NCBI RefSeq assembly: GCF_025949665.1
Contig: NZ_JAPDFT010000001.1
Location: 1,302,001 to 1,366,000 of the forward strand
Length of the DNA: 64,000 nucleotides
Direction of reading: 5' to 3'
Origin: Chryseobacterium viscerum
GTDB taxonomy: Bacteria; Bacteroidota; Bacteroidia; Flavobacteriales; Weeksellaceae
Both the position numbers and the translations under genes were made by a program. Below are positions 43,664 to 51,926 of this stretch, in pieces (position 1 is the stretch's first letter; each line of letters opens with the position of its first letter). The notes under the pieces were generated by a model that searched no databases, had not been told where the DNA came from, and worked only from the letters and a program-made list of their open reading frames with translations.

Positions 43664-44116
43664 TTAAGGGTGTACGTTGGTCAATGTCTTGTTTATAATC
43701 ATCCATTTCCCGTCTATATGATTGAAAGTTATGAAATTATAATAATTAAAATCATACATTCTTACGTTTAATTTTGCCACAGCAATCGAATTAATGAAGT
43801 CAATTGATACAATTTCAGCTTTAAATCCCTTTCCGGATTTCTCCGGACTTATACGGTTTCCAACTCCTTCAATATATTGTTCTGCAGTTTTGAAGTAGGG
43901 AACTCCATCTACATCTCCAAAGACTAAAGCTCCTTTATAAAATGCTTTTGTAAGAAGTTCAGTATTCCCTTCATAAATCCCTTTGAAATAATAATTTTCA
44001 ATGATATTTCTTATTTCAGTTTCAGTTGCTGGCTTGGTGTTCATATTCTTTGCTTTTTGTGCATGACCACTCAACGGAAAGCTGAGCAGCCATGCAATGA
44101 TTAATAATAGTTTCAT
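43664..44116 (-). CDS. Secreted nuclear transport factor 2-like protein
   Basis: A 150-residue protein with a signal peptide (MKLLLIIAWLLSFPLSGHAQ). The mature part is an NTF2/SnoaL-like cone fold: ATETEIRNIIENYYFKGIYEGNTELLTKAFYKGALVFG, then AVAKLNVRMYDFNYYNFITFNHIDGKWMIINKTL. It corresponds to proteins annotated as putative lumazine-binding. It could bind or transform a small hydrophobic molecule in the periplasm. ATG overlaps the stop codon of the upstream SDR gene by 4 bp, so they are cotranslated. Confidence 0.87.
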   Translation of the reverse strand: MKLLLIIAWLLSFPLSGHAQKAKNMNTKPATETEIRNIIENYYFKGIYEGNTELLTKAFYKGALVFGDVDGVPYFKTAEQYIEGVGNRISPEKSGKGFKAEIVSIDFINSIAVAKLNVRMYDFNYYNFITFNHIDGKWMIINKTLTNVHP

Positions 44117-44847
44117 GATAAATGATGTCCGGCTCCCATTCCTCCGTCTACATTGATGATAGCTCCGGAAATTAATTTGTTTTTAGCAATCGCATGAATC
44201 ATCTGAGCAACTTCTTCCGGCTCTCCAATACGATTGATGAGGTGCATTCCGGCATTATTATCAAGACCAGCACCATGCATCGGAGTTCTGATTAAACCCG
44301 GAGCAACCGTATTGACCCTGATATTCTCTTTTCCAAACTCTGCAGCCAGCTGCAAAGTCAGGGCATGAATAGCTCCTTTACTCGAAATAGGCGCTGTAGA
44401 AGGAGATTCCGCAATCGAATGGTATACTAACGGCGTTCCTATATTGATAACTACTCCGTCTTTTTGCTTAATCATTTGAGGAATCACAGCCTGCGTGGTG
44501 AAGAATGTTCCTTTCAGATTCGTTGTTAAAAAACGGTCCAGATAGTCTTCAGTAACTTCCAGGAAAGGTTTGTTCTCATAAATTCCTGCATTGTTGACAA
44601 GTACATCGATTGATCCAAATCTTTCAAGTGCTGTTTTTACCAAAGCTTCTCCTGTTGATTTCTCTGATACATTTCCGGCAGCCATCGCCAGATTTTCTCC
44701 GGCTCCCAATTCATGATATACTTCTTCTAGTTTGGATGCTGTTTGTGAATTGATGATTACATTATCACCTCTATCTAAGAAATAACGGGCAGTTTCCAAT
44801 CCTATTCCTGAAGATGCACCTGTTATAATTACGGTTTGTTTTCTCAT
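44113..44847 (-). CDS. SDR family oxidoreductase
   Basis: A 244-residue classical SDR: cofactor motif TGASSGIGLE (residues 9-18), NNAG (about 90), PLVYHSIAESPSTAPISSKGAI in the catalytic area, and VAPGLIRTPM. The usual YxxxK is replaced by an ISSKG context: Ser-Ile-Ala-Glu-Ser-Pro precedes, the Lys is present, but the Tyr four residues earlier is Pro/Ile, so catalysis may be altered or the motif shifted. Fabric of the operon (tautomerase before, NTF2-like after) suggests a small redox pathway under the third Crp/Fnr gene. Confidence 0.88.
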   Translation of the reverse strand: MRKQTVIITGASSGIGLETARYFLDRGDNVIINSQTASKLEEVYHELGAGENLAMAAGNVSEKSTGEALVKTALERFGSIDVLVNNAGIYENKPFLEVTEDYLDRFLTTNLKGTFFTTQAVIPQMIKQKDGVVINIGTPLVYHSIAESPSTAPISSKGAIHALTLQLAAEFGKENIRVNTVAPGLIRTPMHGAGLDNNAGMHLINRIGEPEEVAQMIHAIAKNKLISGAIINVDGGMGAGHHLS

Positions 44848-44854
44848 TTCTGAT

Positions 44855-45073
44855 TTATTTTTTTTCTGTTGAAAATCCTTGTTCTTTTAACACTGAAACC
44901 TGTTCTCCGGCATATCCCCAGTTATCATCTTCAATTTCGTTGATGACAATATGGGTCAAATGAGGATCCTTATTCAAAACTGAAGTTACAGCCTCGCTTA
45001 TTTTTCTGATTAATTGTTGTTTTGTTTCGCGGTTAAGATCTTCGCGAAGCACATCTACTTTGATGAATGGCAT
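44855..45073 (-). CDS. Tautomerase family protein (4-oxalocrotonate-like)
   Basis: A 72-residue protein that begins MPFIKVDVLRED, giving the catalytic Pro1 after Met removal. KQQLIRKISEAVTSVL forms the family helix, and THIVINEIEDDNWGYAGEQVS the second strand and loop; the NWGYAG pattern is as in many small 4-OT-like proteins. Probable activity is keto-enol tautomerisation or an unassigned promiscuous reaction. It starts the tautomerase-SDR-NTF2-flavin set and lies 38 bp behind YceI. Confidence 0.9.
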   Translation of the reverse strand: MPFIKVDVLREDLNRETKQQLIRKISEAVTSVLNKDPHLTHIVINEIEDDNWGYAGEQVSVLKEQGFSTEKK

Positions 45074-45111
45074 GATGGTAAATTTTAAAAATTATTGATA
45101 GTTGAATTACA

Positions 45112-45645
45112 TTAGTAAGCCTCTGCAACAAGATGAATGTTTAAGTCGAAATTGTTGTAGATCAAGGTGTCACCAAGATTGGTGAAGAAATTGGAAGATC
45201 TGAATTTGATGTTGAATTTTGTCCTGTCAATTACAATTTTAGTATCTAAAACAGCTGTATTATCCGTTTTTACGATCTGTAGACTCGTATCAATAGGATG
45301 TGTGATGCCTTTTATCGTAAGATCTCCTTTCACATAATAAAGATTCTCATCACTCGGTTCTGTATGAGTGATCTCGAAATAAGCTTCGGGAAACTGTTCA
45401 GAATTAAAGAAATCATCAGAAGCCAGATGATTCGCAAACTGAGCATTGGTTTCAGCATCCTCGATGTCAAGGATTTTGATGGAACGGGTATCAATGATAA
45501 ATTTTCCAGAGATGGATTTTTCGTCTTTGAACGTAAAGTTTCCTTCTTTTACATCGATTGTTCCATTGTGAGCGCCGGTTACTTTTCTTCCGATCCAGTC
45601 AATGGTACTGTTTTCTTTATTGACTTTAAAATTTTTTGTGTCCAT
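45112..45645 (-). CDS. YceI family protein
   Basis: From ATG 45645 the protein has 177 residues. It is a YceI lipocalin-like fold with STIDWIGRKVTGAHNGTIDVKEGNFTF, FIIDTRSIKILD, LASDDFFNSEQFPEAYFEIT and YYVKGDLTIKGITHPIDTSL, all signature positions. YceI proteins bind polyisoprenoids or similar amphiphiles. No signal peptide is visible, unlike the E. coli member, so it is probably cytosolic. An upstream in-frame start at 45669 overlaps the promoter box and is not used. The GTGA-N6-TCAC palindrome at 45700-45713 precedes the promoter. Confidence 0.93.
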   Translation of the reverse strand: MDTKNFKVNKENSTIDWIGRKVTGAHNGTIDVKEGNFTFKDEKSISGKFIIDTRSIKILDIEDAETNAQFANHLASDDFFNSEQFPEAYFEITHTEPSDENLYYVKGDLTIKGITHPIDTSLQIVKTDNTAVLDTKIVIDRTKFNIKFRSSNFFTNLGDTLIYNNFDLNIHLVAEAY

Positions 45646-45668
45646 TTTTATTGGTTTAAATATTGACA

Positions 45669-45713
45669 CAAAGTTCAGCCGGTTGAAAGAGAAAATTACG
45701 TGATGTACCTCAC
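45669..45713 (-). promoter_or_regulatory. Palindrome plus -7 box before yceI
   Basis: GTGATGTACCTCAC (45700-45713) is a GTGA-N6-TCAC inverted repeat. Its centre is 30.5 bp upstream of minus-strand GAACTTTG (45676-45669), a one-mismatch -7 box. The adjacent Crp/Fnr gene is the likely source of the regulator. Confidence 0.55.
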
Positions 45714-45751
45714 AAAATAGAGAAGGAAGTCAATAGTTTTAAATAGGCTGA

Positions 45752-46324
45752 TTATTGATGGAGTCTGCTCAGAGTTTCTCTGGTCACTCCAAGATAAGAA
45801 GCAATAAGGTGTTTAGGAACCAAATTGTACAGTTGAGGATACATGGCTAAAAGTTCCTCATATCGGAATTTAGCATCATTATTCATGAAAGAAAGCAGGC
45901 GTTTCTGTGCCGCGACATATCCTTTGTTGGTTCTCCATCTGAAAAAATGTTCAACCTCATGAATTTCACTGCAGATTTTTTCCCTGTCTTCGTTGGAAAT
46001 AGAAAGGATTTTGGCATTTGTGATGCAGTCTACATTGATGGTTGCCCTGGTTTTACTGTAAAGTGCATCAAAATCTGTCACCCACCAGGTAGGCATAGCA
46101 AACTGAAGAATAAACATTTTCATGCTGTCATTAAGATAAAATGCTTTCAGGCAGCCTTCCAGAACGAAATATTCATGATTTACGAAATCGCCTTCAGAAA
46201 TAAGGCTTTGCCCTTTTTTTAAAGTAATCAGATTAAAATGTTCAAAAACATAGTCAAGTTGTTCTTCAGTAAGAGAAGTGAATTTAGAGATGTGATCCTT
46301 TAATATTTCTTTGGAATTGACCAT
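45752..46324 (-). CDS. Crp/Fnr family transcriptional regulator (copy 3)
   Basis: From ATG 46324 the protein has 190 residues; a TTG nine bases earlier is also in frame. cNMP-like beta roll (about residues 20-120, KKGQSLISEGDFVNHEYFVLEGCLKAFY) and a C-terminal HTH, KHLIASYLGVTRETLSRLHQ. A clean -7 box, TACTTTTG, is at 46342-46349. No Fnr Cys cluster. The YceI operon lies 83 bp downstream on the same strand with a palindrome in its promoter, matching the regulator-target layout of the other two Crp/Fnr genes in this window. Confidence 0.9.
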   Translation of the reverse strand: MVNSKEILKDHISKFTSLTEEQLDYVFEHFNLITLKKGQSLISEGDFVNHEYFVLEGCLKAFYLNDSMKMFILQFAMPTWWVTDFDALYSKTRATINVDCITNAKILSISNEDREKICSEIHEVEHFFRWRTNKGYVAAQKRLLSFMNNDAKFRYEELLAMYPQLYNLVPKHLIASYLGVTRETLSRLHQ

Positions 46325-46519
46325 GATATGCAATGAATATTCAAAAGTAAGTTTTTTCAGGATAATTTTAATTTAAAAATAATCAATAATTTCTGCATTT
46401 GATTCCCAGAGGATTATATTGTAAGGCATCTATTTATTTTTCTTATATTTAAGCAACACAGGTAGAAATGTTTTTAACAAAACAGGATTTATAACGACAT
46501 ATTAAAAAAATTAAAAACT

Positions 46520-47458
46520 ATGGGAATATATTTAGCACCCGTTATTTTCTTTGGGCTTATTATTTTGTTCGCTTCATTCTTTGTAGTTAAGCAGGAAACA
46601 GCAGCTATTATCGAACGCTTTGGAAAATTTCAGGGAGTAAAACATTCAGGGCTCCATCTTAAATTGCCAATTATAGATCAGATTGCTAAAAGACTGAATC
46701 TGAGAATTCAACAGCTAGATGTGATGATTGATACCAAAACTTTGGACAACGTTTTCATCAAAATGAAAATTTCCGTTCAGTATCAGGTGATCAGAAATCA
46801 GGTAGGAGATGCATACTATCGCCTGGAAAATCCTGAAAATCAAATTACGTCTTTTGTATTCGACGTGGTACGTGCTGAGGTTCCTAAATTGAAGCTGGAT
46901 GATGTTTTTGTAAGAAAAGATGATATTGCTGTGGCAGTAAAGAGTGAGCTTCAGGAAGCTATGAACAGTTATGGATATGATATTATCAAAGCTTTGGTAA
47001 CGGATATTGATCCGGATGAACAGGTAAAACATGCCATGAACAGGATTAATGCTGCTGAAAGAGAAAAAACAGCTGCAGAATATGAATCCGAAGCACAAAG
47101 AATCAGAATTGTAGCTGTTGCAAAAGCAGAAGCAGAATCTAAGAAGCTTCAGGGGCAGGGGATTGCCGACCAAAGAAGAGAAATTGCAAAAGGACTTGAA
47201 GAATCCGTAAGAATGCTGAATAATGTGGATATCAATTCACATGAAGCATCAGCGCTTATTGTAGTAACGCAGCATTATGATACCCTGCATTCTGTGGGAG
47301 CAAGCAACAGAAGTAATCTTGTACTTCTTCCCAATTCGCCTACAGCGGCCAGTGGAATGCTGAATGATCTTGTAGTAGCTATGACAACTGCAAACACAGT
47401 AGGAGAGGCTACAAAAGGAAAATATCCTGAGCCTCCTCAAAAAGAAACTGGATTTTAA
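46520..47458 (+). CDS. SPFH/Band 7 (stomatin-like) membrane protein
   Basis: A 312-residue protein with one N-terminal membrane helix (LAPVIFFGLIILFASFFVV) and an SPFH domain (about residues 25-200) containing ERFGKFQGVKHSGLHLKLPIID, YRLENPENQITSFVFDVVRAEV and DIDPDEQVKHAMNRINAAEREK. The C-terminal part is a long helix rich in Ala/Glu, as in stomatin/HflK-like oligomers. It probably forms membrane scaffolds; partner unknown. No NfeD gene is adjacent. Single gene ended by a hairpin at 47548-47580. Confidence 0.92.
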   Translation: MGIYLAPVIFFGLIILFASFFVVKQETAAIIERFGKFQGVKHSGLHLKLPIIDQIAKRLNLRIQQLDVMIDTKTLDNVFIKMKISVQYQVIRNQVGDAYYRLENPENQITSFVFDVVRAEVPKLKLDDVFVRKDDIAVAVKSELQEAMNSYGYDIIKALVTDIDPDEQVKHAMNRINAAEREKTAAEYESEAQRIRIVAVAKAEAESKKLQGQGIADQRREIAKGLEESVRMLNNVDINSHEASALIVVTQHYDTLHSVGASNRSNLVLLPNSPTAASGMLNDLVVAMTTANTVGEATKGKYPEPPQKETGF

Positions 47459-47547
47459 GATAAAAAAGGAATATTTAAGAATGAATGATTGGCTGACTTT
47501 CTCCGAATGTCCAAAATAACTTCTGACTTCGTTCTTCCAACTTAAAT

Positions 47548-47580
47548 AAAAAAGCTCCTGAAAATTTCAGGAGCTTTTTT
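47548..47580. terminator. Bidirectional terminator (SPFH gene and DUF4377 gene)
   Basis: AAAAAGCTCCTG and CAGGAGCTTTTTT flank a short loop, with A-run on one side and T-run on the other, between convergent genes. Confidence 0.85.
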
Positions 47581-47581
47581 A

Positions 47582-48196
47582 TTATTTTTTCGTTTTAGAA
47601 ACCTGTTCTATCAGTGTATATTTAATTGAAGAAGCATCTGCCGGCGGATTCGCGATTTTTTCAGTTTTTACTTTTAAAACATATTCGTAACCCGGTTCAT
47701 AGGTGAAACCTTCGATGTTGCTGTAGAAATTGGTCCAGCTTTCAGAAGCATTTTCTTTTACCTGCATGCATTTCATACGGCCAGCTCCAGCAGAACAGTC
47801 TACCGTTTGTGGTCCTACGATAAGTGTTTTTTCATTGGCTGCCATTTCTGTTTTTTTCGTTTTAGAAACCTGCTTTACCAAAGTATATTTTATGGAAGAT
47901 CCATCAGCTGGCGGATTGGGAATTTTTTCTGTTTTTACTTTTAAAACATATTCATACCCTGGTTCATAGGTAAATCCTTCGATATTGCTGTAGAAATTAG
48001 TCCAGTTTCCGGAAGTGCTTTCTTTTACCTGCAGACATTTCATAGGAGCTACACCTGTACAGTCTGCTGTTTGCGGCCCTACGATAAAGGTTGCTTCATC
48101 ACCTGCGGATGCATTGGCTGTGGTTGTACACTGTGTCATTGCGAATAATGCTAATGCGGGAGCTGCCCCTTTTAGAATTGTTGCTATACTTTTCAT
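47582..48196 (-). CDS. DUF4377 lipoprotein with two tandem domains
   Basis: From ATG 48196 the protein has 204 residues with a lipoprotein signal (LKGAAPALALFAMTQC, lipobox). It then carries two near-identical DUF4377-like units: the first with FIVGPQTADCTGVAPMKCLQV and the second with LIVGPQTVDCSAGAGRMKCMQV, both followed by the identical WTNFYSNIEGFTYEPGYEYV and KVKTEKI-NPP. Each unit holds two Cys that may form a disulfide. DUF4377 is found in secreted heat-shock HslJ-associated proteins; the function is unknown. The duplicated repeat is about 90 residues long. A further in-frame upstream ATG at 48223 is less likely. Confidence 0.88.
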   Translation of the reverse strand: MKSIATILKGAAPALALFAMTQCTTTANASAGDEATFIVGPQTADCTGVAPMKCLQVKESTSGNWTNFYSNIEGFTYEPGYEYVLKVKTEKIPNPPADGSSIKYTLVKQVSKTKKTEMAANEKTLIVGPQTVDCSAGAGRMKCMQVKENASESWTNFYSNIEGFTYEPGYEYVLKVKTEKIANPPADASSIKYTLIEQVSKTKK

Positions 48197-48344
48197 AAAC
48201 TTGATTTTCCCCATACCTCGCAATTACCATGCCGAACCTGGCTTTCCGCAATTTGTAGTATTTCTGCTATTGCTTTTTATTTTTTTAATCATTTAATTTG
48301 AAGTTCTTAAACACTAACCACAAAACATAATTCTTACAATAAAT

Positions 48345-50366
48345 ATGGATAATCAAATGCAAGTTGAAAATTACAGGATTCAAAAACCTGAAATGTGGGC
48401 AGGAAATATTGGGGATGAGGAAATAATAAACCGAATCAAAGACTCCGAATTTGCTAAAAGACAAATCGATGAAGGCCGTGACTACTGCTACTTTTTAGAC
48501 AAAAAATATTATACCAGCAATACGGAAAACAGTGAATATGTCTGTATGGCTTATACGCTGAATGAGCCGGGAAATCTGGAGAGAGCCTCTGTGTCTGACG
48601 TTATTGTGGAGGAAAATGAAGTCTATCAGATTCACAGGATCAGTGTTTTGAGAGACGGGGTGCTGATAGATAAAATTCCGGATACAAATATTAAAGTTCT
48701 TGACAGTGAAAACCAGAGCAGCGGAGGGGTTTTAAGCAGTAATAAAAAGATCAACATTACGATTAAAGACCTCAGGCTGTATGATGTACTGATTTTAGAA
48801 GATTCAAGAATTAAAGAATTTACAGACCGGGATTTCCTAAGAAAGGAATTCTCAAAATATGTATGGGTAAGTCCGGATAATTACTGGGCTTATGGCAGTT
48901 TTAAATTTACGTTCATCAATGAGCGTGAGCAGACAATTGCCTATAAAAAGACATTTTTCAGAGATGAGCAGGGTAATGTTCTTGAGCCACAAGTAAATCA
49001 TTTGAAAAAAGGGGAGCGGTTTGTAATCGAAGAACAGAATTATATTAATCCTGTAGATTCCGGACGAGAGATTTTCCCTTATGTGGATTTTGCTACTGAA
49101 AACAGCTGGAAAGATCTTTCCAACTATATTGTGCCTATTTATGATGAGATTTTCAATACCTCTTCCTTACAGGATTTTGCGCCGAACCTGATAGAAAAGC
49201 TGGATGCTATTACTGATCAAGATGAAAAGCTTCAGTTTGCCATAGAATATGTTCAGAATCATATCTACTATATCTTCAATGCTGATGAAATGAATGGGCA
49301 TAAGCCACAGGCACCGTCTGTAACCTATGAAAATAAGCAGGGAGATTGTAAGGCGAAATCAGTTTTGTTAAAAGTGATCCTAGATTATATTGGTGTGGAT
49401 GCTTCCGTTGTACTGGTGAATTTCAACACAGATTATTATATCAAATATTACCTTCCGTCATTGTTAAGTTTCAATCATGTTGTGGTAAAAGTGAATTATA
49501 AAGGTCAGGAGTATTTTATTGATGCTACGATTCGTGATGAATTCGGATTGATAGAGAACAGAGGATTCATGTACTTTATGCATTATCTGGAAGTGAAAAA
49601 AGATCAGGAACTGCAGGTAAGAAAGTCCTATAAATTTCCTTATTTCTGCATTGATGAAAAAGTAGATTTCAATGTACAGGGGAATGTCGGAAAGTTTACT
49701 CTGTCCACAACTTACAAAGGAAGCAGAGCCAATGCAATGAGAAGGTATTTTAAAAGTACCAACAAAAGAGAAATCATAGACAGCTGGAACAGTTTCCTTT
49801 TCTATGCACTTAATTATTCCGGTGACAGAAACGGTACAGATGTACGAAATGTATTCAAAGATGCTGCTATTGATGTGGTAAGCGATGATAAAAAGCTGAA
49901 TGAAGTTAGGATTCAATATTCTGCTGTTGTAGAGAATCCTTATTTTGTAGATCCACAGAAAAACCGTTTTCTGATGTACTTTGACCGAAATGTAATAAAG
50001 GCAGGTGCACGGGATTTTATGCATAAAGATTTACCGTTCTGGCATAACTTCGACAGTGAGAAATATGAGATCAACCTGCATACAGATCATAAAATTGATA
50101 CTGAAGAAAAATATACAGTTCAGGAAAGTACCATTACCAATCCGTATTTTGACTATAAAAGCCGTAAAAAAATAAGTAAGAATGGGGCAAGTGTATTTAT
50201 TGAATACAATCCTCTCATCAATATTGAAATTCCGCAAAGTGAATTTGAACAGTTCAGAACAGATCATCATACCATTGCTGACAGCAATTTCGGGCTGGGA
50301 ATTGATATTATTGAACCAGGTCTGATGAACAGGCTTAAGTTCAGTTTTAAGAAAAAATTCAAATAA
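48345..50366 (+). CDS. DUF3857 / transglutaminase-like protein
   Basis: A 673-residue protein: an N-terminal DUF3857-like half (about residues 60-240, NEVYQIHRISVLRDGVLIDKIPD) and a transglutaminase-like core with Cys at about 334 (ENKQGDCKAKSVLLKVIL), His at about 375 (SFNHVVVKV) and Asp at about 391 (YFIDATIRDEFG). The C-terminal 250 residues are beta-rich. DUF3857 proteins of Bacteroidota are normally exported, yet no signal peptide is visible here, so this one is probably cytosolic or starts differently. Proteolytic or cross-linking activity is possible; the substrate is unknown. Confidence 0.88.
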   Translation: MDNQMQVENYRIQKPEMWAGNIGDEEIINRIKDSEFAKRQIDEGRDYCYFLDKKYYTSNTENSEYVCMAYTLNEPGNLERASVSDVIVEENEVYQIHRISVLRDGVLIDKIPDTNIKVLDSENQSSGGVLSSNKKINITIKDLRLYDVLILEDSRIKEFTDRDFLRKEFSKYVWVSPDNYWAYGSFKFTFINEREQTIAYKKTFFRDEQGNVLEPQVNHLKKGERFVIEEQNYINPVDSGREIFPYVDFATENSWKDLSNYIVPIYDEIFNTSSLQDFAPNLIEKLDAITDQDEKLQFAIEYVQNHIYYIFNADEMNGHKPQAPSVTYENKQGDCKAKSVLLKVILDYIGVDASVVLVNFNTDYYIKYYLPSLLSFNHVVVKVNYKGQEYFIDATIRDEFGLIENRGFMYFMHYLEVKKDQELQVRKSYKFPYFCIDEKVDFNVQGNVGKFTLSTTYKGSRANAMRRYFKSTNKREIIDSWNSFLFYALNYSGDRNGTDVRNVFKDAAIDVVSDDKKLNEVRIQYSAVVENPYFVDPQKNRFLMYFDRNVIKAGARDFMHKDLPFWHNFDSEKYEINLHTDHKIDTEEKYTVQESTITNPYFDYKSRKKISKNGASVFIEYNPLINIEIPQSEFEQFRTDHHTIADSNFGLGIDIIEPGLMNRLKFSFKKKFK

Positions 50367-50368
50367 TA

Positions 50369-50413
50369 GCGGAGTTTAAATTCAAGGTTCAAAGTTTAAA
50401 GCTTAAGATTTGA
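50369..50413. repeat. Degenerate simple-sequence spacer
   Basis: TTCAAGGTTCAAAGTTTAAA and variants, same word type as at 21225, directly in front of the GC-rich hairpin at 50414-50448. Confidence 0.6.
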
Positions 50414-50448
50414 AGTTTCGGCGGGCGGCGAAGCCGCCCGCCGAAACT
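50414..50448 (+). terminator. GC-rich perfect hairpin (16-bp stem)
   Basis: AGTTTCGGCGGGCGGC (50414-50429), loop GAA, then the exact complement (50433-50448) and TCTTTATT. The stem core is almost pure G/C. It may terminate the DUF3857 gene or be a mobile palindrome like that at 25758-25796. Confidence 0.65.
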
Positions 50449-50506
50449 CTTTATTAAATATTGTATATTCGTTCAAAATCATATAAAAAAACACACAAAT
50501 TTATTT

Positions 50507-50965
50507 ATGCAGAAGGTATTTTCTCTTGCTTTTATTATGGCAGTTTTTTCTTGTATTAATGCTCAGAAATTAAATAAAGAAAACGTTACAGGGTTCTGGA
50601 AACTGAAAGAAGCCGGGTTTTATGAAAATAAAAAGAAAGTGGTAAAAGAATTTGATAACTGCCGTCTGATGAGAAATTATGCTATCAGGGAAGATGGATA
50701 TGCCATTTATAATTATGTAGAAGGGAAAACAGGCGACTGCAGTCCATCTGAGCCAAGACTTTCTTTCTGGAGAATCGTAGAAAACAGAATCCAGTTTTAT
50801 GTGGATGACCAGAATATTCTCGAAGAAGTGGAAGTGACCCTGAATAAAGATAATACGATGACTTTTTCAAGTTATATTCCTAATCCGGTTAAAGTAAATG
50901 GAGATCCTCTTGCTGAAAAGATGGTCAATACTATCCACTACGATATCCTTGAAAAAAAATACTAA
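50507..50965 (+). CDS. Secreted protein, lipocalin-like (unassigned)
   Basis: A 152-residue exported protein (signal peptide MQKVFSLAFIMAVFSCINAQ). The mature part, VTGFWKLKEAGFYENKKKVVKEF, GYAIYNYVEGKTGDC and RIVENRIQFYVDDQNILEEVEV, looks like a small beta barrel of lipocalin/avidin type. I cannot name a family. A 24-bp gap to the next gene suggests a two-gene operon with a membrane protein. Confidence 0.75.
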   Translation: MQKVFSLAFIMAVFSCINAQKLNKENVTGFWKLKEAGFYENKKKVVKEFDNCRLMRNYAIREDGYAIYNYVEGKTGDCSPSEPRLSFWRIVENRIQFYVDDQNILEEVEVTLNKDNTMTFSSYIPNPVKVNGDPLAEKMVNTIHYDILEKKY

Positions 50966-50989
50966 GGGCTAATATTAAACTTCTGAAGT

Positions 50990-51439
50990 ATGAATTATGT
51001 AACAATTATCTATCTCCTTAATATTGTGCTGTATGCCATATATTTCTTTGGGAGAACCGGTAGCGAAACAGATCTCTCTGGTGTAGACTTTTTTGTTTCA
51101 GTAACTCTATCTCTTCTTCTGATATTTGCTGGATATTTGAATGCAAAAAAAGGAATGATCTACAGAACGGTTCTGTGGATATTTTTTGTGAATGTATTTT
51201 TATTCGTTTGTTCCGGTTTGTTTGATCGGTTTGGGAGTGATTTCAATATCCTTTCTACAAACAATAGCGACAGTTTTCTTTTTACATTGGCATTCATTGT
51301 TTATAATGGTTATCTTTTTCCTCTAACAGTTATTCTTGAAGGTTCTGGGTTTTCATTGCTATTCCCGGTGGTATTGGCTTTTATTCTGCCTTCATTGGGT
51401 TATCTGATTGGGAAGAAGCTTCATCCAAATATCCGCTAA
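50990..51439 (+). CDS. Hypothetical membrane protein, four helices
   Basis: A 149-residue integral membrane protein with four hydrophobic segments (about residues 3-20, 33-52, 62-82 and 110-140) and a luminal-side loop (FDRFGSDFNILSTNNSDS). No family recognised; it resembles many four-TM proteins of unknown function in Bacteroidota. It starts 24 bp after the secreted protein gene and ends at repeat array copy 3. Confidence 0.72.
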   Translation: MNYVTIIYLLNIVLYAIYFFGRTGSETDLSGVDFFVSVTLSLLLIFAGYLNAKKGMIYRTVLWIFFVNVFLFVCSGLFDRFGSDFNILSTNNSDSFLFTLAFIVYNGYLFPLTVILEGSGFSLLFPVVLAFILPSLGYLIGKKLHPNIR

Positions 51440-51445
51440 ATTATA

Positions 51446-51722
51446 GTCATTGCGAACCGAAGGTGAAGCAATCTCAATAGAGAAGTGAGGATTGGAAAAC
51501 GCAAAGGCGCTAAAGATTTTACAAACTTTACGTTTTTTAAGGCGCAAAGATTTTATCTTCGATAAAATTGTACTTCTCTAAAAATGACATGGACATTTCA
51601 CCAGCATTTTTGTCATTCTGAGCAAAGCAAGGAATCTAAACTTTAATATCCTCTACAGCTCTTGAAAACTAGGCCGATATTATTAAAGAAAATCTGCGAA
51701 ATCTCCACAATCTGCGAGAAAA
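51446..51722. repeat. Composite intergenic repeat array, copy 3 (mostly inverted)
   Basis: Modules: M4 reversed 51446-51478 (GTCATTGCGAACCGAAGGTG), M3 reversed 51497-51575 (ends GATAAAATTGTACTT), M2 reversed 51611-51640 (TGTCATTCTGAGCAAAGCAA), then M1 forward 51691-51722 (AATCTGCGAAATCTCCACAA). A decayed M3 follows at 51776-51826. The 487-bp gap 51440-51926 contains no gene. Confidence 0.78.
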
Positions 51723-51775
51723 ATAATACTATATCACTTGCTGAAAATCTCATATTGAGCAAAGTCGAAATGTTT

Positions 51776-51826
51776 TTGCACCTTAAAATATACACAAAGT
51801 ATCAAACTCTTTGCACCTTTGCGATT
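51776..51826. repeat. Partial M3-type repeat
   Basis: TTGCACCTTAAAATATACAC and CTCTTTGCACCTTTGCGA match the second half of module M3 loosely; the first half (ATTTTATCGAAGAT) is missing. Confidence 0.5.
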
Positions 51827-51926
51827 ATCCAACAAAAAAATGACAAATTCATTTAGAGAACGCAAAAGTATAAGTATGATTACAAGAATGCTTTTTTGAG
51901 CAAAAAAATAGAGAAAAGTTCTGAGG

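Noticed and set aside
51662..51856. 64-residue plus-strand frame
   Set aside because: Made of M1 and partial M3 repeats.
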